A DNA stretch of 14,321 nucleotides from Streptosporangiaceae bacterium (GCA_025934635.1 JAICWX010000225.1:1-14321); one strand, 5' to 3'; shown: positions 6,240 through 13,134, numbered from the stretch's first letter. The notes: a model not told the origin generated them from the sequence alone. Program-made: numbers and translations.

Positions 6240-7269
6240 TCCGCCAGATCACACCCCACAGGGCGCGGACCTGGACCGATTGCAGGAAAAGGTCGTAGAG
6301 CCATTCCGGGAATACCGCTGCCGAGAGCAGCTGGATCTGCCAGCCCCTGGCCCTGACCGTGACGGCGCGCTCGATGGCGTAGACCACGGTGAAGGCGAGA
6401 AACCACAGCCGGGGATGGAATCCCAGCCAGGGCGACAGGACCAGCGTGCCCAGGTACACGAGCGTGGCGGTGACGCCCAGGGTCGAGACGAGCTGCAGGC
6501 CCCAGCCCTTGAGCGTGTGCCGGCTCAGGCCGAAGCTGAGCAGGTCCTCGAACGCGCCGCGCTTCCAGCGGAGCCGCTGCCGAGCCAGATCCTTCCACGT
6601 CAGCATGGCCTCGGTGGACATGGTGGCGTTCTTGGGGCTGACGAACCTGAGCCCGAGATGCTTCAGGGCCAGGGTCATCCAGTTGTCCTCGGTGAGGGTC
6701 GCGTAACTGTAGACCAGTCCGCCGCCGGAATCCGGCAGGCGGCCGTCCGCGATGGCCGCGGCGACCGCCCGGAGCGCGCTGACCCGGAACAGGGTGCCCA
6801 CGCCGGTGATGCACAGCACCCGGCCGTGCTTGCGGGCGTTGTCGCGGGCGTACCGGGCGTACTCGTTGCGCTGGAAGGCACCGCAGATGCCGCCGCCCGG
6901 GCGGGCGTGGAAGTTCCCGCCCACGGCGGCGTACCCGTCGTCGAGCCGGGCCGCGGCGAGGGCGACGAAATCCAGATCGAGGAACGAGTCCGCGTCCTGG
7001 ACCAGAACGGCGTCGGCGTCCTCGAGGTGCGGCAGCACCCGCTCCAGCGCGTAGTTCAGGGCGCCGGCCTTCTTGTGCGGGTTGCCGCTGGTGGTCCATA
7101 CGGTGGCCCCGTGGTCACGGGCGATCTCAGCCGTGGCGTCGGTGCAGTTGTCGCAGATGACGATGATCGCGTCGGGAACCCGGGTCTGCGCCCGCAGCGC
7201 GCGCAGGGTGGTGGCGATGCTCTCCGCCTCGTTATGCGCCGGGAGCAGCGCGACGATCCTGAAGTCCAT
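6223..7269 (-). CDS. family 2 processive-type glycosyltransferase, membrane-bound
   Basis: A 348-residue GT-A fold enzyme with the order typical of cellulose/chitin/hyaluronan-synthase-like family 2 glycosyltransferases. The nucleotide-binding start is LLPAHNEAES (8-17). It has ICDNCTD (38-44), the DxD-type metal site QDADS (91-95), GVGTLFR (156-162), the catalytic-base motif TED (193-195) and the QRLRW motif (231-235) associated with polymer binding. The C-terminal third has about three hydrophobic segments (~258-280, 286-303, 311-332), so it is anchored in the membrane with the catalytic domain in the cytoplasm. At 348 residues it lacks the long C-terminus of full synthases. The ATG at 7269 fits the conserved start MDFRIVALLPAHNE, but no good ribosome binding site precedes it. 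It is first in a three-gene unit with the LPVTG miniprotein and sortase. Sugar donor and product are unknown. Confidence 0.9.
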   Translation of the reverse strand: MDFRIVALLPAHNEAESIATTLRALRAQTRVPDAIIVICDNCTDATAEIARDHGATVWTTSGNPHKKAGALNYALERVLPHLEDADAVLVQDADSFLDLDFVALAAARLDDGYAAVGGNFHARPGGGICGAFQRNEYARYARDNARKHGRVLCITGVGTLFRVSALRAVAAAIADGRLPDSGGGLVYSYATLTEDNWMTLALKHLGLRFVSPKNATMSTEAMLTWKDLARQRLRWKRGAFEDLLSFGLSRHTLKGWGLQLVSTLGVTATLVYLGTLVLSPWLGFHPRLWFLAFTVVYAIERAVTVRARGWQIQLLSAAVFPEWLYDLFLQSVQVRALWGVIWRTSKSW

Positions 7270-7296
7270 ACCGCGACTATCGGCACAATTAGTTAC

Positions 7297-7307
7297 GAAC
7301 CCGGTTC
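7297..7307. promoter_or_regulatory. GAACCCGGTTC palindrome upstream of the glycosyltransferase operon
   Basis: An 11-base palindrome with 5-bp arms GAACC/GGTTC lies 28 bases before the glycosyltransferase ATG. On the coding strand it overlaps GGGAACC, which resembles the GGAAC -35 element of ECF sigma factors, but no convincing GTC/GTT -10 follows at the right distance. It could be an operator or part of a promoter. Confidence 0.25.
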
Positions 7308-7397
7308 CCGGACAGTTGCGGGCCGGTGGCAGCGGGTAATGCGTTTCGCCCTGGTGAACGGGGTGCCGACCCGCCTCGGGCCCTGCGCGTAGAGACC

Positions 7398-7417
7398 GCC
7401 GGCTCCGGGCCGCCGGC
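7398..7417 (-). terminator. possible hairpin after the LysR remnant
   Basis: GCCGGC at 7398-7403 and again at 7412-7417 can pair, as each is self-complementary, with an 8-base loop. It lies 7 bases beyond the stop codon of the LysR remnant. No T-tract is seen. It may be the original terminator of the regulator gene. Confidence 0.3.
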
Positions 7418-7424
7418 CGCTGGG

Positions 7425-7607
7425 CTAGCGGCTGATGTCGGCTTGGAGGATGGTGAGGAGAGCTTGCGCGGGGCCGGCGGGCGGGCGGGTGGCGGCGGTG
7501 ACGGCGCAGATGTCGCGGCGCAGGGGCGGGGTGAGGGGGATGATGGCGACGTGCGTGGTGACCGCGCGGACGCTGGCCGGGGGCAGGATCGAGATGCCGA
7601 GGCCGCC
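7425..7607 (-). pseudogene. 3' remnant of a LysR-family transcriptional regulator
   Basis: The last 60 residues read like the end of a LysR-type effector domain: GGLGISILPPASVRAV, then IPLTPPLRRDICAVTAATRPP and ALLTILQ before the stop. This block (GLGhxxLP, then PL...R.ICAV) is standard near the C-terminus of regulators that are normally about 300 residues. Upstream of GGLG the frame stays open but no longer resembles LysR, and the opposite strand becomes a cupin gene. The DNA-binding helix-turn-helix and most of the effector domain are gone, as is any start, so it is not functional. Its original direction, divergent from the cupin, suggests it once controlled that gene. Confidence 0.65.
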
Positions 7608-8027
7608 GATAGCAGTGCGACCGCGGGGGCGCTGAGCAGCCACCGGGTCGCGCTCGGCCGCGGTGCCGATGGCGCGGTGCCGCACCGGCACGATCATTCC
7701 GCCGAGCTGTTCTACATCCTGGATGGTGCGTTCGACCTGCTGGCCGGGGAGGATGTCGTCGTCGCGCGGAGCGGGGATCTGCTGGTGGTGCCGCCGGGGA
7801 TGGCGCATGCGTTCGCCGCGCATCGCGGTTCGGCGGCTGAAGCGCTGGTTATCGCGACGCCTGGCATCGAGCGATTCGACTATTTTCGCCACGTCGTCCG
7901 GCGCCGGGAAGGGAACGAGACGGCTGAGGTACTGCTGGGGCTGCAGGATCGCTTCGATACTCACTTCCTCGACAGCCCCGCCTGGCGGCACGCTCGCTCG
8001 ATGGGGAAAGGCGCGGACTCGGGCTGA
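7605..8027 (+). pseudogene. 5'-truncated metal-type cupin protein
   Basis: From ADSSATAGALSSHRV onward the frame encodes a single-domain cupin. Motif 1 is PHRHDHSAELFYILDG (two His, one Glu, Gly at the expected spacing) and motif 2 is GDLLVVPPGMAHAF (third metal His). The tail contains TPGIERFDYFRHV, LQDRFDTHFLDS and WRHAR, which I associate with a family of small bacterial cupins. The first ~25-40 residues of that family are missing: upstream of 7605 the sequence is the antisense of LysR and the frame encodes only low-complexity Gly/Ala/Asp/Arg. No credible start with a ribosome binding site is present, and the in-frame GTG at 7677 would cut into the barrel. The barrel could still fold, but expression is doubtful. 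Its stop is 3 bases from the convergent sugar-binding protein gene. Confidence 0.65.
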
Positions 8028-8030
8028 GCT

Positions 8031-9050
8031 CTAGCCCACGTCGACCTGGTGCGGGGAGCCACAGCGGGGGTTCACGAACTGGCGTACGACCGGGTTGTTC
8101 AGGTTCGACTTGGTGACGAACACGGCGCCGGTGTTCTCGTTTCCCGGGTGACCCTGATGACGCAGGAGCTTGACGGCTGCGCGCACGCCGTCGTAGCCCA
8201 TGCGGAACGGATCCTGGGAGACCAGCCCGTAGACGAGTCCCTCCTTCACGCCGGTGACCTCGTCCGGTGAGGTGTCCCATCCGACGATCTTGACCTTGCC
8301 CGCGCGGTGGGCGATCCGGGTCGCTTCGACCGCGCCGATGTCACTCGCCTCGTTGGCCGCGAAGATGCCCTTGAGGTCGGGATGGGCGGTGAGGATGTTC
8401 GAGGTCACGGTCAGCGCGGTGTTGTAGTCGTTCTGGCTGTACTGGGTGCCGACCAGGTGCAGCTTCGGATAGCGCTTGAGCCCCTCCTGGAAGCCCTGCA
8501 CCCGCTGGTCGTTCGTCTGCGAGCCGGCGTGGAAGGCGACGATCGCCACCTTGCCGCCGGCCGGGCCGATCGCCTTGGCCAGCTGGGCGGCGGCGAGCTT
8601 GGCGCCGCTGATGTTGTTCGTCTCGATCAGCGGAACATCGCGGGGCTGCGGAGTGGTCCCCGAGTCGATCGAGACGACCTTGATCCCGGCTTTGGTTGCG
8701 CTTGTCGAGATCTCGCTCATGGCGGTGCTGTCGGTGGCCGCGTACACCAGGCCGTTCACGCCCTGCGCGATGTAGTTGTTCAGGAGGTTCAGCTGACCGA
8801 CCACGTCGGTCTCGTCGGTGACGCCGTTCCAGGTGACCTTGACGCCGCGCAGCTGCGATTGCGCGCATACCGCGCCGGCATGCACCTTCGACCAGTAGTC
8901 GAGGCCGACCGACTTCGGTATCACCGCGATGTGCACCGGCGGGCTCTGCTGAAGGGTGATCTTGGCATTGTGATCCGTGACCGCGCCGCATCCCGACACC
9001 GCGACCGCGAGCGGGAGGATGGCCGCCCAGATGACGCTACGCAGCCGCAT
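8031..9050 (-). CDS. sugar ABC transporter substrate-binding lipoprotein (RbsB-like)
   Basis: A 339-residue periplasmic-binding-protein-like lipoprotein. The signal peptide MRLRSVIWAAILPLAVAV ends in the lipobox VSGC, with C21 as the lipidated residue. The mature part follows the type I pattern of ribose/galactose-binding proteins: HIAVIPKSVGLDYW, LNNYIAQGVNGLVYAATDS, GIKVVSIDSGT, VAIVAFHAGSQTNDQRVQGFQEGL, GIFAANEASDIGAVEA and KIVGWDTSPDEV. It captures a small carbohydrate-like ligand outside the membrane for the permease and ATPase encoded just upstream. The ATG at 9050 is chosen over one 11 codons upstream because GAGGAG lies 5 bases before it and it starts the signal peptide. It overlaps the permease gene by 14 bases. 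The ligand cannot be deduced. Confidence 0.92.
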   Translation of the reverse strand: MRLRSVIWAAILPLAVAVSGCGAVTDHNAKITLQQSPPVHIAVIPKSVGLDYWSKVHAGAVCAQSQLRGVKVTWNGVTDETDVVGQLNLLNNYIAQGVNGLVYAATDSTAMSEISTSATKAGIKVVSIDSGTTPQPRDVPLIETNNISGAKLAAAQLAKAIGPAGGKVAIVAFHAGSQTNDQRVQGFQEGLKRYPKLHLVGTQYSQNDYNTALTVTSNILTAHPDLKGIFAANEASDIGAVEATRIAHRAGKVKIVGWDTSPDEVTGVKEGLVYGLVSQDPFRMGYDGVRAAVKLLRHQGHPGNENTGAVFVTKSNLNNPVVRQFVNPRCGSPHQVDVG

Positions 9051-10128
9051 CGGAGCTCCTCGGCTCAGGATCCTCGCCCTCACCTTGCCCGGCGGTCCGG
9101 CGCCCGTGCTGCTGCTCGGTCGCGGCCGCGAGCCGCCGCCGGCGGACCTGATCCCACCACACCGCCAGCCAGATGATCACCCCGATGATCACCTGCTGGT
9201 AGTACTGGGTCAGGTTCAGCAGCACGGCGCCGTTGGTGATCACCGTCATCAGGAATGCCCCGATCAGCGTGCCGCCGATCGTGCCCACGCCACCGAAAAG
9301 GCTGGCCCCTCCGATCACGCAGGCGGCGATCGCGTTGAGCTCCAGGCCGATGCCGTAGTTCGGCTGCCCGGAATGCACGAGCGAGGCCGCGATCATGCCG
9401 CCGAACCCCGCGAGCGCGGCCGAGATCATGTACACCGCCAGCTTGTAGCGGTTGATCGGAATGCCGGAGAGCCGGGCCGCCTGCTCGTTGGAGCCGATAG
9501 CATAGGCGTAGCGTCCGAGCTTGGTGCGGCTCAGGATCAGGTAAGCGGCGACCGCGATCACGATCAGGTACAGCAGCGGCAGCGGGAACGGCCCGATCTG
9601 GCCCTCGCCGAACAGCCGGAAGCTCGAGGGCAGACCATATACCGCGTTCTCGCCGCCGACGATGAAGGTCAGCCCGCGGGCTACCCCGAGCATGCCGAGC
9701 GTCGCGATGAACGGGGGCAGCCCCATTTGCGTGACGAGCAGTCCGTTCACCAGGCCGACGGCCGCGCCGACGAGGACCCCGACAATGATCCCGACGATGA
9801 TCGGCAAGCCGGCGTTGGCGATCGCCATCGTGCCGAGCACCCCGCTGAGCCCCGCGACCGAGCCGACCGACAGGTCGATCCCGGCGGTCAGGATGACGAA
9901 CGTCATTCCCACCGCGACGATCGCCACGATCGAGACCTGGACTCCGATGTTGAACAAGTTGTTCGAGGTCAGGAAGTAGGGCGAGGCGAAGCTCAGCGCG
10001 ACGAAAACGACGACAAGCACCGCGGCCGCGGCGAGCTGCGACACGACGTCGCTCATGCGGCTGCGAACCGCTTCGGGCACTCGCGGCGTCGTCACCGACC
10101 GTGGTTGCGCTCCGGTGCGGGTGCTCAT
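9037..10128 (-). CDS. sugar ABC transporter permease (RbsC-like)
   Basis: A 363-residue integral membrane permease of the BPD_transp_2 family used by CUT2-type sugar importers. A cytoplasmic N-terminus of ~30 residues is followed by about ten hydrophobic segments. The family signatures GMTFVILTAGIDLSVGS (74-90), VNGLLVTQMGLPPFIATLG (127-145) and, further on, the C-terminal stretch with GGASLFGGVGTIGGTLIGA are present. The C-terminal tail is charged (RRRRLAAATEQQHGRR). The ATG at 10128 overlaps the ATPase stop in an ATGA arrangement, so translation is coupled. A longer open frame reaches back to 10401, but that part is antisense-phase shadow of the ATPase gene. The protein probably forms a homodimer as the channel for the sugar delivered by the lipoprotein. 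Confidence 0.93.
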   Translation of the reverse strand: MSTRTGAQPRSVTTPRVPEAVRSRMSDVVSQLAAAAVLVVVFVALSFASPYFLTSNNLFNIGVQVSIVAIVAVGMTFVILTAGIDLSVGSVAGLSGVLGTMAIANAGLPIIVGIIVGVLVGAAVGLVNGLLVTQMGLPPFIATLGMLGVARGLTFIVGGENAVYGLPSSFRLFGEGQIGPFPLPLLYLIVIAVAAYLILSRTKLGRYAYAIGSNEQAARLSGIPINRYKLAVYMISAALAGFGGMIAASLVHSGQPNYGIGLELNAIAACVIGGASLFGGVGTIGGTLIGAFLMTVITNGAVLLNLTQYYQQVIIGVIIWLAVWWDQVRRRRLAAATEQQHGRRTAGQGEGEDPEPRSSDAAA

Positions 10129-11642
10129 GCGACCGTCCTTTCTGTCCCCGACGCGAGCGCCATGATGCGCTCCTCGTCGAACTCGTCCCGAGTCAGCTCG
10201 CCCACCGTCCGGCCGTCGCGCATGACGACGATCCGGTCGCACATGTTGGTCAGCTCCGGCAGGTACGAACTGATCAGGACGATCGCCTGCCCCTGGCCGG
10301 CCAGCTCGCCCATCAGCTTGAAGATTTCCGCCTTGGCGCCGACATCGATGCCGCGGGTGGGCTCGTCGAAGAACAGCACGCGCGCCTGCGTCTGCAGCCA
10401 CTTGGCCACGACGACCTTCTGCTGGGTCCCGCCCGACAGCGACTCCACGGCGCGCCGCAGCGAGGGGGTGCGGATGTCGAGCTCATCGCGGCGCGCCTGC
10501 GCGATCTGGTGTTCGGCCCGGCGATCGATCCAGATGCCGGGGCCGGGCACCTGGGCCAGCGTCACGTTCTGTTCGACCGAGAGCTGCATCGCGAGGCCCT
10601 CGCCCTTGCGGTCCTCGGTCAGGTAGCCGATGCCGGCGCCGATCGCGTCCCGGGGTGACTTCAGGTGCAGCGGCTGGCCGTCGAGCTCGATCCGGCCGGA
10701 CGAGATCGGGTCGGCCGCGAACACCGCCCGCGCCAGCTCCGTCCGGCCCGCGCCGACCACACCGGCCAGGCCGAGTATCTCGCCCGCGCGCACGTCGAAC
10801 GAGCAGTTCAGCAGGACGCCCCGGCGGGTCACCCCCTCGGCCCGCAGCACCACCTCGCCGATCTCGCAGGGCTGCTTCGGGTAGAGGTTGTCGATCTGGC
10901 GGCCCACCATCAGCGCCACCAGCTTGGACTCGTCGAACTCGTCCTGGCCGAGCGACTCGATGACCGCGCCGTCACGCATGATGGTCACCCGGTCGGCGAT
11001 CCGGACAACCTCCTCGAGGCGGTGCGAGATGTAGAAGATCGCGATGCCGTCGTTCTTCAGCTGCTCGATCAGGCCGAACAGGTCGTCGATCTCGGCCTCG
11101 GTCAGGGTGGCCGTGGGCTCGTCCATGATCACGACGCGGGCGTCGATGGCGAGCGCCTTGGCGATCTCGACTCGCTGCTGCTCGGCGACGGACAGGCTCG
11201 AAACGCGCTGTCCCGGGTCGATGGCGAGCCCGACCCGTTCGAGCAGTTCCCGCGCTCGGCGCTTCTCGGCGCCGCGCACGATCAGTCCCAGCCGACTGTC
11301 CTCCCGGCCGAGCGCCAGGTTCTCGGCCACGGTGAGATGAGGCGCGAGCGCGAACTCCTGATGCACCATCGCGATCCCGAGCCGCTGCGCGTGCCGCGGA
11401 TTGCGGAACCTGACCTGCTTGCCCGCGACCAGGATGGTTCCCGCGCTCGGCTTCTCGACCTGCGAGAGCAGCTTCATCAGCGTCGACTTGCCCGCGCCGT
11501 TCTCTCCCGCGATCGCGTGCACTTCCCCGGGGCGGATGTCCAGGTTGACGTGATCGAGCGCTTGCACCCCCGGGAAGCGCTTGCTCACGCCGCGGATCTC
11601 GACCACCGGCTTATGCTCATCGCTCGTACGCTCGTCGCTCAT
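10125..11642 (-). CDS. sugar ABC transporter ATP-binding protein, tandem ATPase (RbsA-like)
   Basis: A 505-residue protein with two fused ABC ATPase domains, as in RbsA/MglA. Domain 1 (~13-250): Walker A GENGAGKST (46-54), signature LSVAEQQ (150-156), Walker B VIMDE (171-175) and switch His207 in YISHRLE. Domain 2 (~263-500) has the family's degenerate Walker A GVVGAGRTE (294-302, Arg instead of Lys) but a good signature LSGGTQQK (402-409) and Walker B FFDE (424-427). A catalytically weak second site is normal for this family. AGGAG lies 7 bases before the ATG. It is first of three overlapping transporter genes and lies 63 bases downstream of the carboxymuconolactone-decarboxylase-like gene on the same strand, so the four may share a transcript. 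Confidence 0.94.
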   Translation of the reverse strand: MSDERTSDEHKPVVEIRGVSKRFPGVQALDHVNLDIRPGEVHAIAGENGAGKSTLMKLLSQVEKPSAGTILVAGKQVRFRNPRHAQRLGIAMVHQEFALAPHLTVAENLALGREDSRLGLIVRGAEKRRARELLERVGLAIDPGQRVSSLSVAEQQRVEIAKALAIDARVVIMDEPTATLTEAEIDDLFGLIEQLKNDGIAIFYISHRLEEVVRIADRVTIMRDGAVIESLGQDEFDESKLVALMVGRQIDNLYPKQPCEIGEVVLRAEGVTRRGVLLNCSFDVRAGEILGLAGVVGAGRTELARAVFAADPISSGRIELDGQPLHLKSPRDAIGAGIGYLTEDRKGEGLAMQLSVEQNVTLAQVPGPGIWIDRRAEHQIAQARRDELDIRTPSLRRAVESLSGGTQQKVVVAKWLQTQARVLFFDEPTRGIDVGAKAEIFKLMGELAGQGQAIVLISSYLPELTNMCDRIVVMRDGRTVGELTRDEFDEERIMALASGTERTVA

Positions 11643-11705
11643 GGCGAACTCCTGGACAAGCTCCCTACGGCCCGGAAAGCTAGCCCCTTTCCCCCGGAGG
11701 TGACC
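11643..11705 (-). promoter_or_regulatory. short spacer with inverted repeat before the transporter operon
   Basis: The 63-base gap holds GGAAAG (11674-11679) and CTTTCC (11687-11692), 6-bp arms around a 7-base centre. It could be a weak terminator for the upstream gene or an operator for the transporter genes. No clear -35/-10 pair is visible. Confidence 0.25.
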
Positions 11706-12323
11706 TCAAACGGGCCGAGGTGAACTTAGCGCCGGGCGGTCCGGCGGGACGCACACCATGCCCTCGCTGAAACCCGCCGAGCCGATCCCGAACGCGGCGT
11801 TGAGGCGGTCCAGGTTCACCAGCGTCAGCAGGGCGGTGATCTCCACCAGCTGGCGCTCGTCGAAGTACGACCGCATCCGCGCGAACAGCTCGTCGGTGAC
11901 CTCGACCGGGGTGCGCATCACCGCGACCGTGTAGTCGAGCGCCGTCTTCTCGCGGTCGGTGAACAGCTCGCTGGACTGGTAGCGGGGCAGGGCGAGGAGC
12001 TCTTGGTCGGAGAAGCCGGAATTGCGGCAGATCTGCGAGCCGAGGTCGACGCAGAATTCGCACCCGATCATCTGCGCGCCCTTCAGCTCGACCAGGTTCT
12101 TGATCCGCTCGTCGACGGTCTTGCCCTTGCGGACCGCCTGGTTGAAGCGGCTCATGCCGATCATCATCTTGGGCTGGTACGCCCAGATCCCGATCGGCTC
12201 GATGCCGGTGCCGGTCTGCGGATCGCGGCCGGTCATCTTCGTCATCATCCGGGGGCCGAACCGGTAGACGAGCTTGACGACCGGACCGGCCTTGGACTTC
12301 GATACACCCTCGATGCGTGCCAT
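11706..12323 (-). CDS. carboxymuconolactone decarboxylase / AhpD-like protein
   Basis: A 205-residue soluble protein of the carboxymuconolactone decarboxylase (CMD) superfamily. The core motif is VELKGAQMIGCEFCVDLGS (78-96), with a CxxC pair at C88 and C91 and Glu79 upstream. This matches the redox-type subgroup that resembles AhpD, where the cysteines act in peroxide or thiol chemistry. The C-terminal part shows FTDREKTALDYTVAVMRTP and LVEITALLTLVNLDRLNAAF, a pattern common in these proteins. The start at 12323 is well supported by AAGGAGG (plus 12331-12337) at 7 bases. It lies upstream of, and on the same strand as, the sugar transporter genes. The substrate is unknown; a role in oxidative defence is a family-level guess. 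The upstream region carries a spaced inverted repeat and a probable TetR remnant on the opposite strand. Confidence 0.87.
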   Translation of the reverse strand: MARIEGVSKSKAGPVVKLVYRFGPRMMTKMTGRDPQTGTGIEPIGIWAYQPKMMIGMSRFNQAVRKGKTVDERIKNLVELKGAQMIGCEFCVDLGSQICRNSGFSDQELLALPRYQSSELFTDREKTALDYTVAVMRTPVEVTDELFARMRSYFDERQLVEITALLTLVNLDRLNAAFGIGSAGFSEGMVCVPPDRPALSSPRPV

Positions 12324-12336
12324 CGGGCATCCTCCT

Positions 12337-12394
12337 TGTCACATCGGCTGGATCGCTTCACCGGCATGACGCCGGGCGGGCGGGAAATGTGACA
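12337..12394. promoter_or_regulatory. TGTCACAT / ATGTGACA inverted repeat upstream of the CMD-like gene
   Basis: Perfect 8-bp arms lie at 12337-12344 and 12387-12394 with 42 bases between them. A further GGTGAC follows at 12396-12401. The left arm overlaps the T at the edge of the CMD gene's ribosome binding site. Such spaced operator-like sites between divergent genes are typical of a local repressor, here perhaps the decayed TetR-like gene next to it. Function is inferred. Confidence 0.35.
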
Positions 12395-12396
12395 CG

Positions 12397-12540
12397 GTGA
12401 CGCGAGCCGCGGGCAGCACCGACCCGGTCCGCGCTGCTCGCGCGCGCTGGGGTCGCTGATCGAGGCGTACGTCGGCTTTGCCCGGGATCATCCTCGCGCA
12501 TATCCACCTGATGCTGCGCGGGGAGCTAACGAGGAGCTAG
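12397..12540 (+). pseudogene. frameshifted remnant resembling a TetR-family ligand-binding domain
   Basis: No single frame is a gene, but pieces in successive frames join into a TetR-like C-terminal stretch. They are STDPVR in one frame (~12415-12432), ALLARA in a second, LGSLIEAYVGFARDHPRAY in a third (12447-12503), and HLMLRGEL after a one-base step (12505-12528), with a stop at 12538. The phrase AY..FA..HP..Y.LM is characteristic of TetR effector domains. The DNA-binding half and the normal C-terminal helices are absent. Its position, divergent from the CMD-like gene, fits a lost regulator of that gene. The match is from pattern memory only and the segment is short. Confidence 0.35.
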
Positions 12541-12688
12541 CGCCGCCGTCCGGTCAGGGATAACCCTGAGGTGCCGGGGAGGCGGACCAGGGTGCGAACC
12601 GGGGCTGATCCCGATCGACGGGAACCGTCGGCGGCGGCAGGCTTGAATCAAGAAAGCAAGCACCCGGCATCACAGGAGACCGATCACC
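12541..12688 (+). promoter_or_regulatory. leader region of the small hydrophobic protein
   Basis: No gene is seen here. It contains a perfect hairpin CGACGG-GAA-CCGTCG (12616-12630) and a near-palindrome CTTGAATCAAG (12642-12652), in which TTGAAT could be a -35 box, though no clear -10 lies 17 bases further. AGGAGA at 12674-12679 is the ribosome binding site of the gene starting at 12689. Confidence 0.3.
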
Positions 12689-12838
12689 ATGCCCGCCATC
12701 ATCGCCCTGGTCCTCGCCGCCATCGTGGCCTTCGCCGTCCTCGGCTTCGTCCTGCACGTCCTGTTCTCCCCGTGGCTGCTGGTGGCCGTCGCCATCGTGG
12801 CCTTCGTCAAGTTCCGGCCCCGCCGCTCCCGCCAGTAG
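12689..12838 (+). CDS. 49-residue hydrophobic membrane protein
   Basis: A small complete gene with ATG at 12689, ribosome binding site AGGAGA 9 bases before it, and TAG at 12836. The product has two hydrophobic segments (~3-27 and ~29-41) separated by SPW, then a basic tail KFRPRRSRQ, so both termini probably sit on the same side, with the tail inside. It resembles the short hydrophobic proteins widespread in Streptomyces and relatives, often annotated only as hydrophobic protein and sometimes linked to stress or spore stages; that link is not shown here. Codon use is strongly biased to G/C-ending codons (mostly C), as expected of a real actinobacterial gene. It stands alone between the TetR-like remnant and the HTH remnant. 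Confidence 0.7.
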   Translation: MPAIIALVLAAIVAFAVLGFVLHVLFSPWLLVAVAIVAFVKFRPRRSRQ

Positions 12839-13134
12839 CGAGGCAGCCTTCGCCTACCGCATCGAGACCGGGAGAAGGCGCGGCTGAGGCCAGGTTGAGC
12901 CGGTACTTGTGGCCACCCGGGCCGCCATCGCACAGTCCCAGGCCCGGGGCGACCTGATTATCCGGATCGGAAACGAGTTCAGGCCGCACGACCTCGTAGG
13001 GAACCTCACGAGACGCTGCCCTCGGGCGCCTTCGCAGGCACGGCGCTCAGATCGTTCGGTAGCCAGGCCGGAAGCGGAGCCATAGTCACCGTGCCAGCCC
13101 TTCGCCGTACGGTGTCAGCCGCTATGTTCGGCTC
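12839..13134. other. gap without a supported gene
   Basis: These 296 bases hold no ORF I can support. After the small membrane protein, arms AGCC..CGCCT and AGGCG.GGCT (about 12846-12887) could form an imperfect long-loop hairpin, a weak terminator candidate. A GTG-started 58-codon frame at 12909-13085 has no recognisable family and no good ribosome binding site. TATGTT at 13122-13127, just before the ATG at 13135, could be a -10 box. Confidence 0.4.

Noticed and set aside
6179..7099. Long minus-strand extension upstream of the LPVTG miniprotein in the same frame
   Set aside because: It runs through the glycosyltransferase gene in another frame and reads as Arg/Pro/Gly-rich shadow; the GTG at 6178 with GAGGAA is the credible start.
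6280..7392. 370-codon open frame on the plus strand
   Set aside because: Antisense to the glycosyltransferase, whose catalytic motifs are clear.
7326..7604. In-frame N-terminal extension of the cupin back to an ATG at 7326
   Set aside because: The residues are Gly/Ala/Asp/Arg low complexity and antisense to the LysR remnant; no cupin N-terminus is visible there.
7612..7653. Alternative minus-strand frame reading LLSAPAVALLSAA, apparently extending the LysR remnant through a frameshift
   Set aside because: These bases are fully explained by cupin codons (SSATAGALSSHR) on the plus strand, and the resemblance to LysR is generic Ala/Leu-rich sequence.
8977..10626. 549-codon open frame on the plus strand
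   Set aside because: Antisense to the permease and ATPase genes; its product is Asp/Arg/His-rich low complexity with no family signal.
10665..11723. 352-codon open frame on the plus strand
   Set aside because: Antisense shadow of the tandem ATPase, which has both Walker and signature motifs on the minus strand.
12909..13085. 58-codon GTG-started frame on the plus strand
   Set aside because: No recognisable family, no good ribosome binding site, and an Arg/Pro-rich second half; chance is the simpler explanation.
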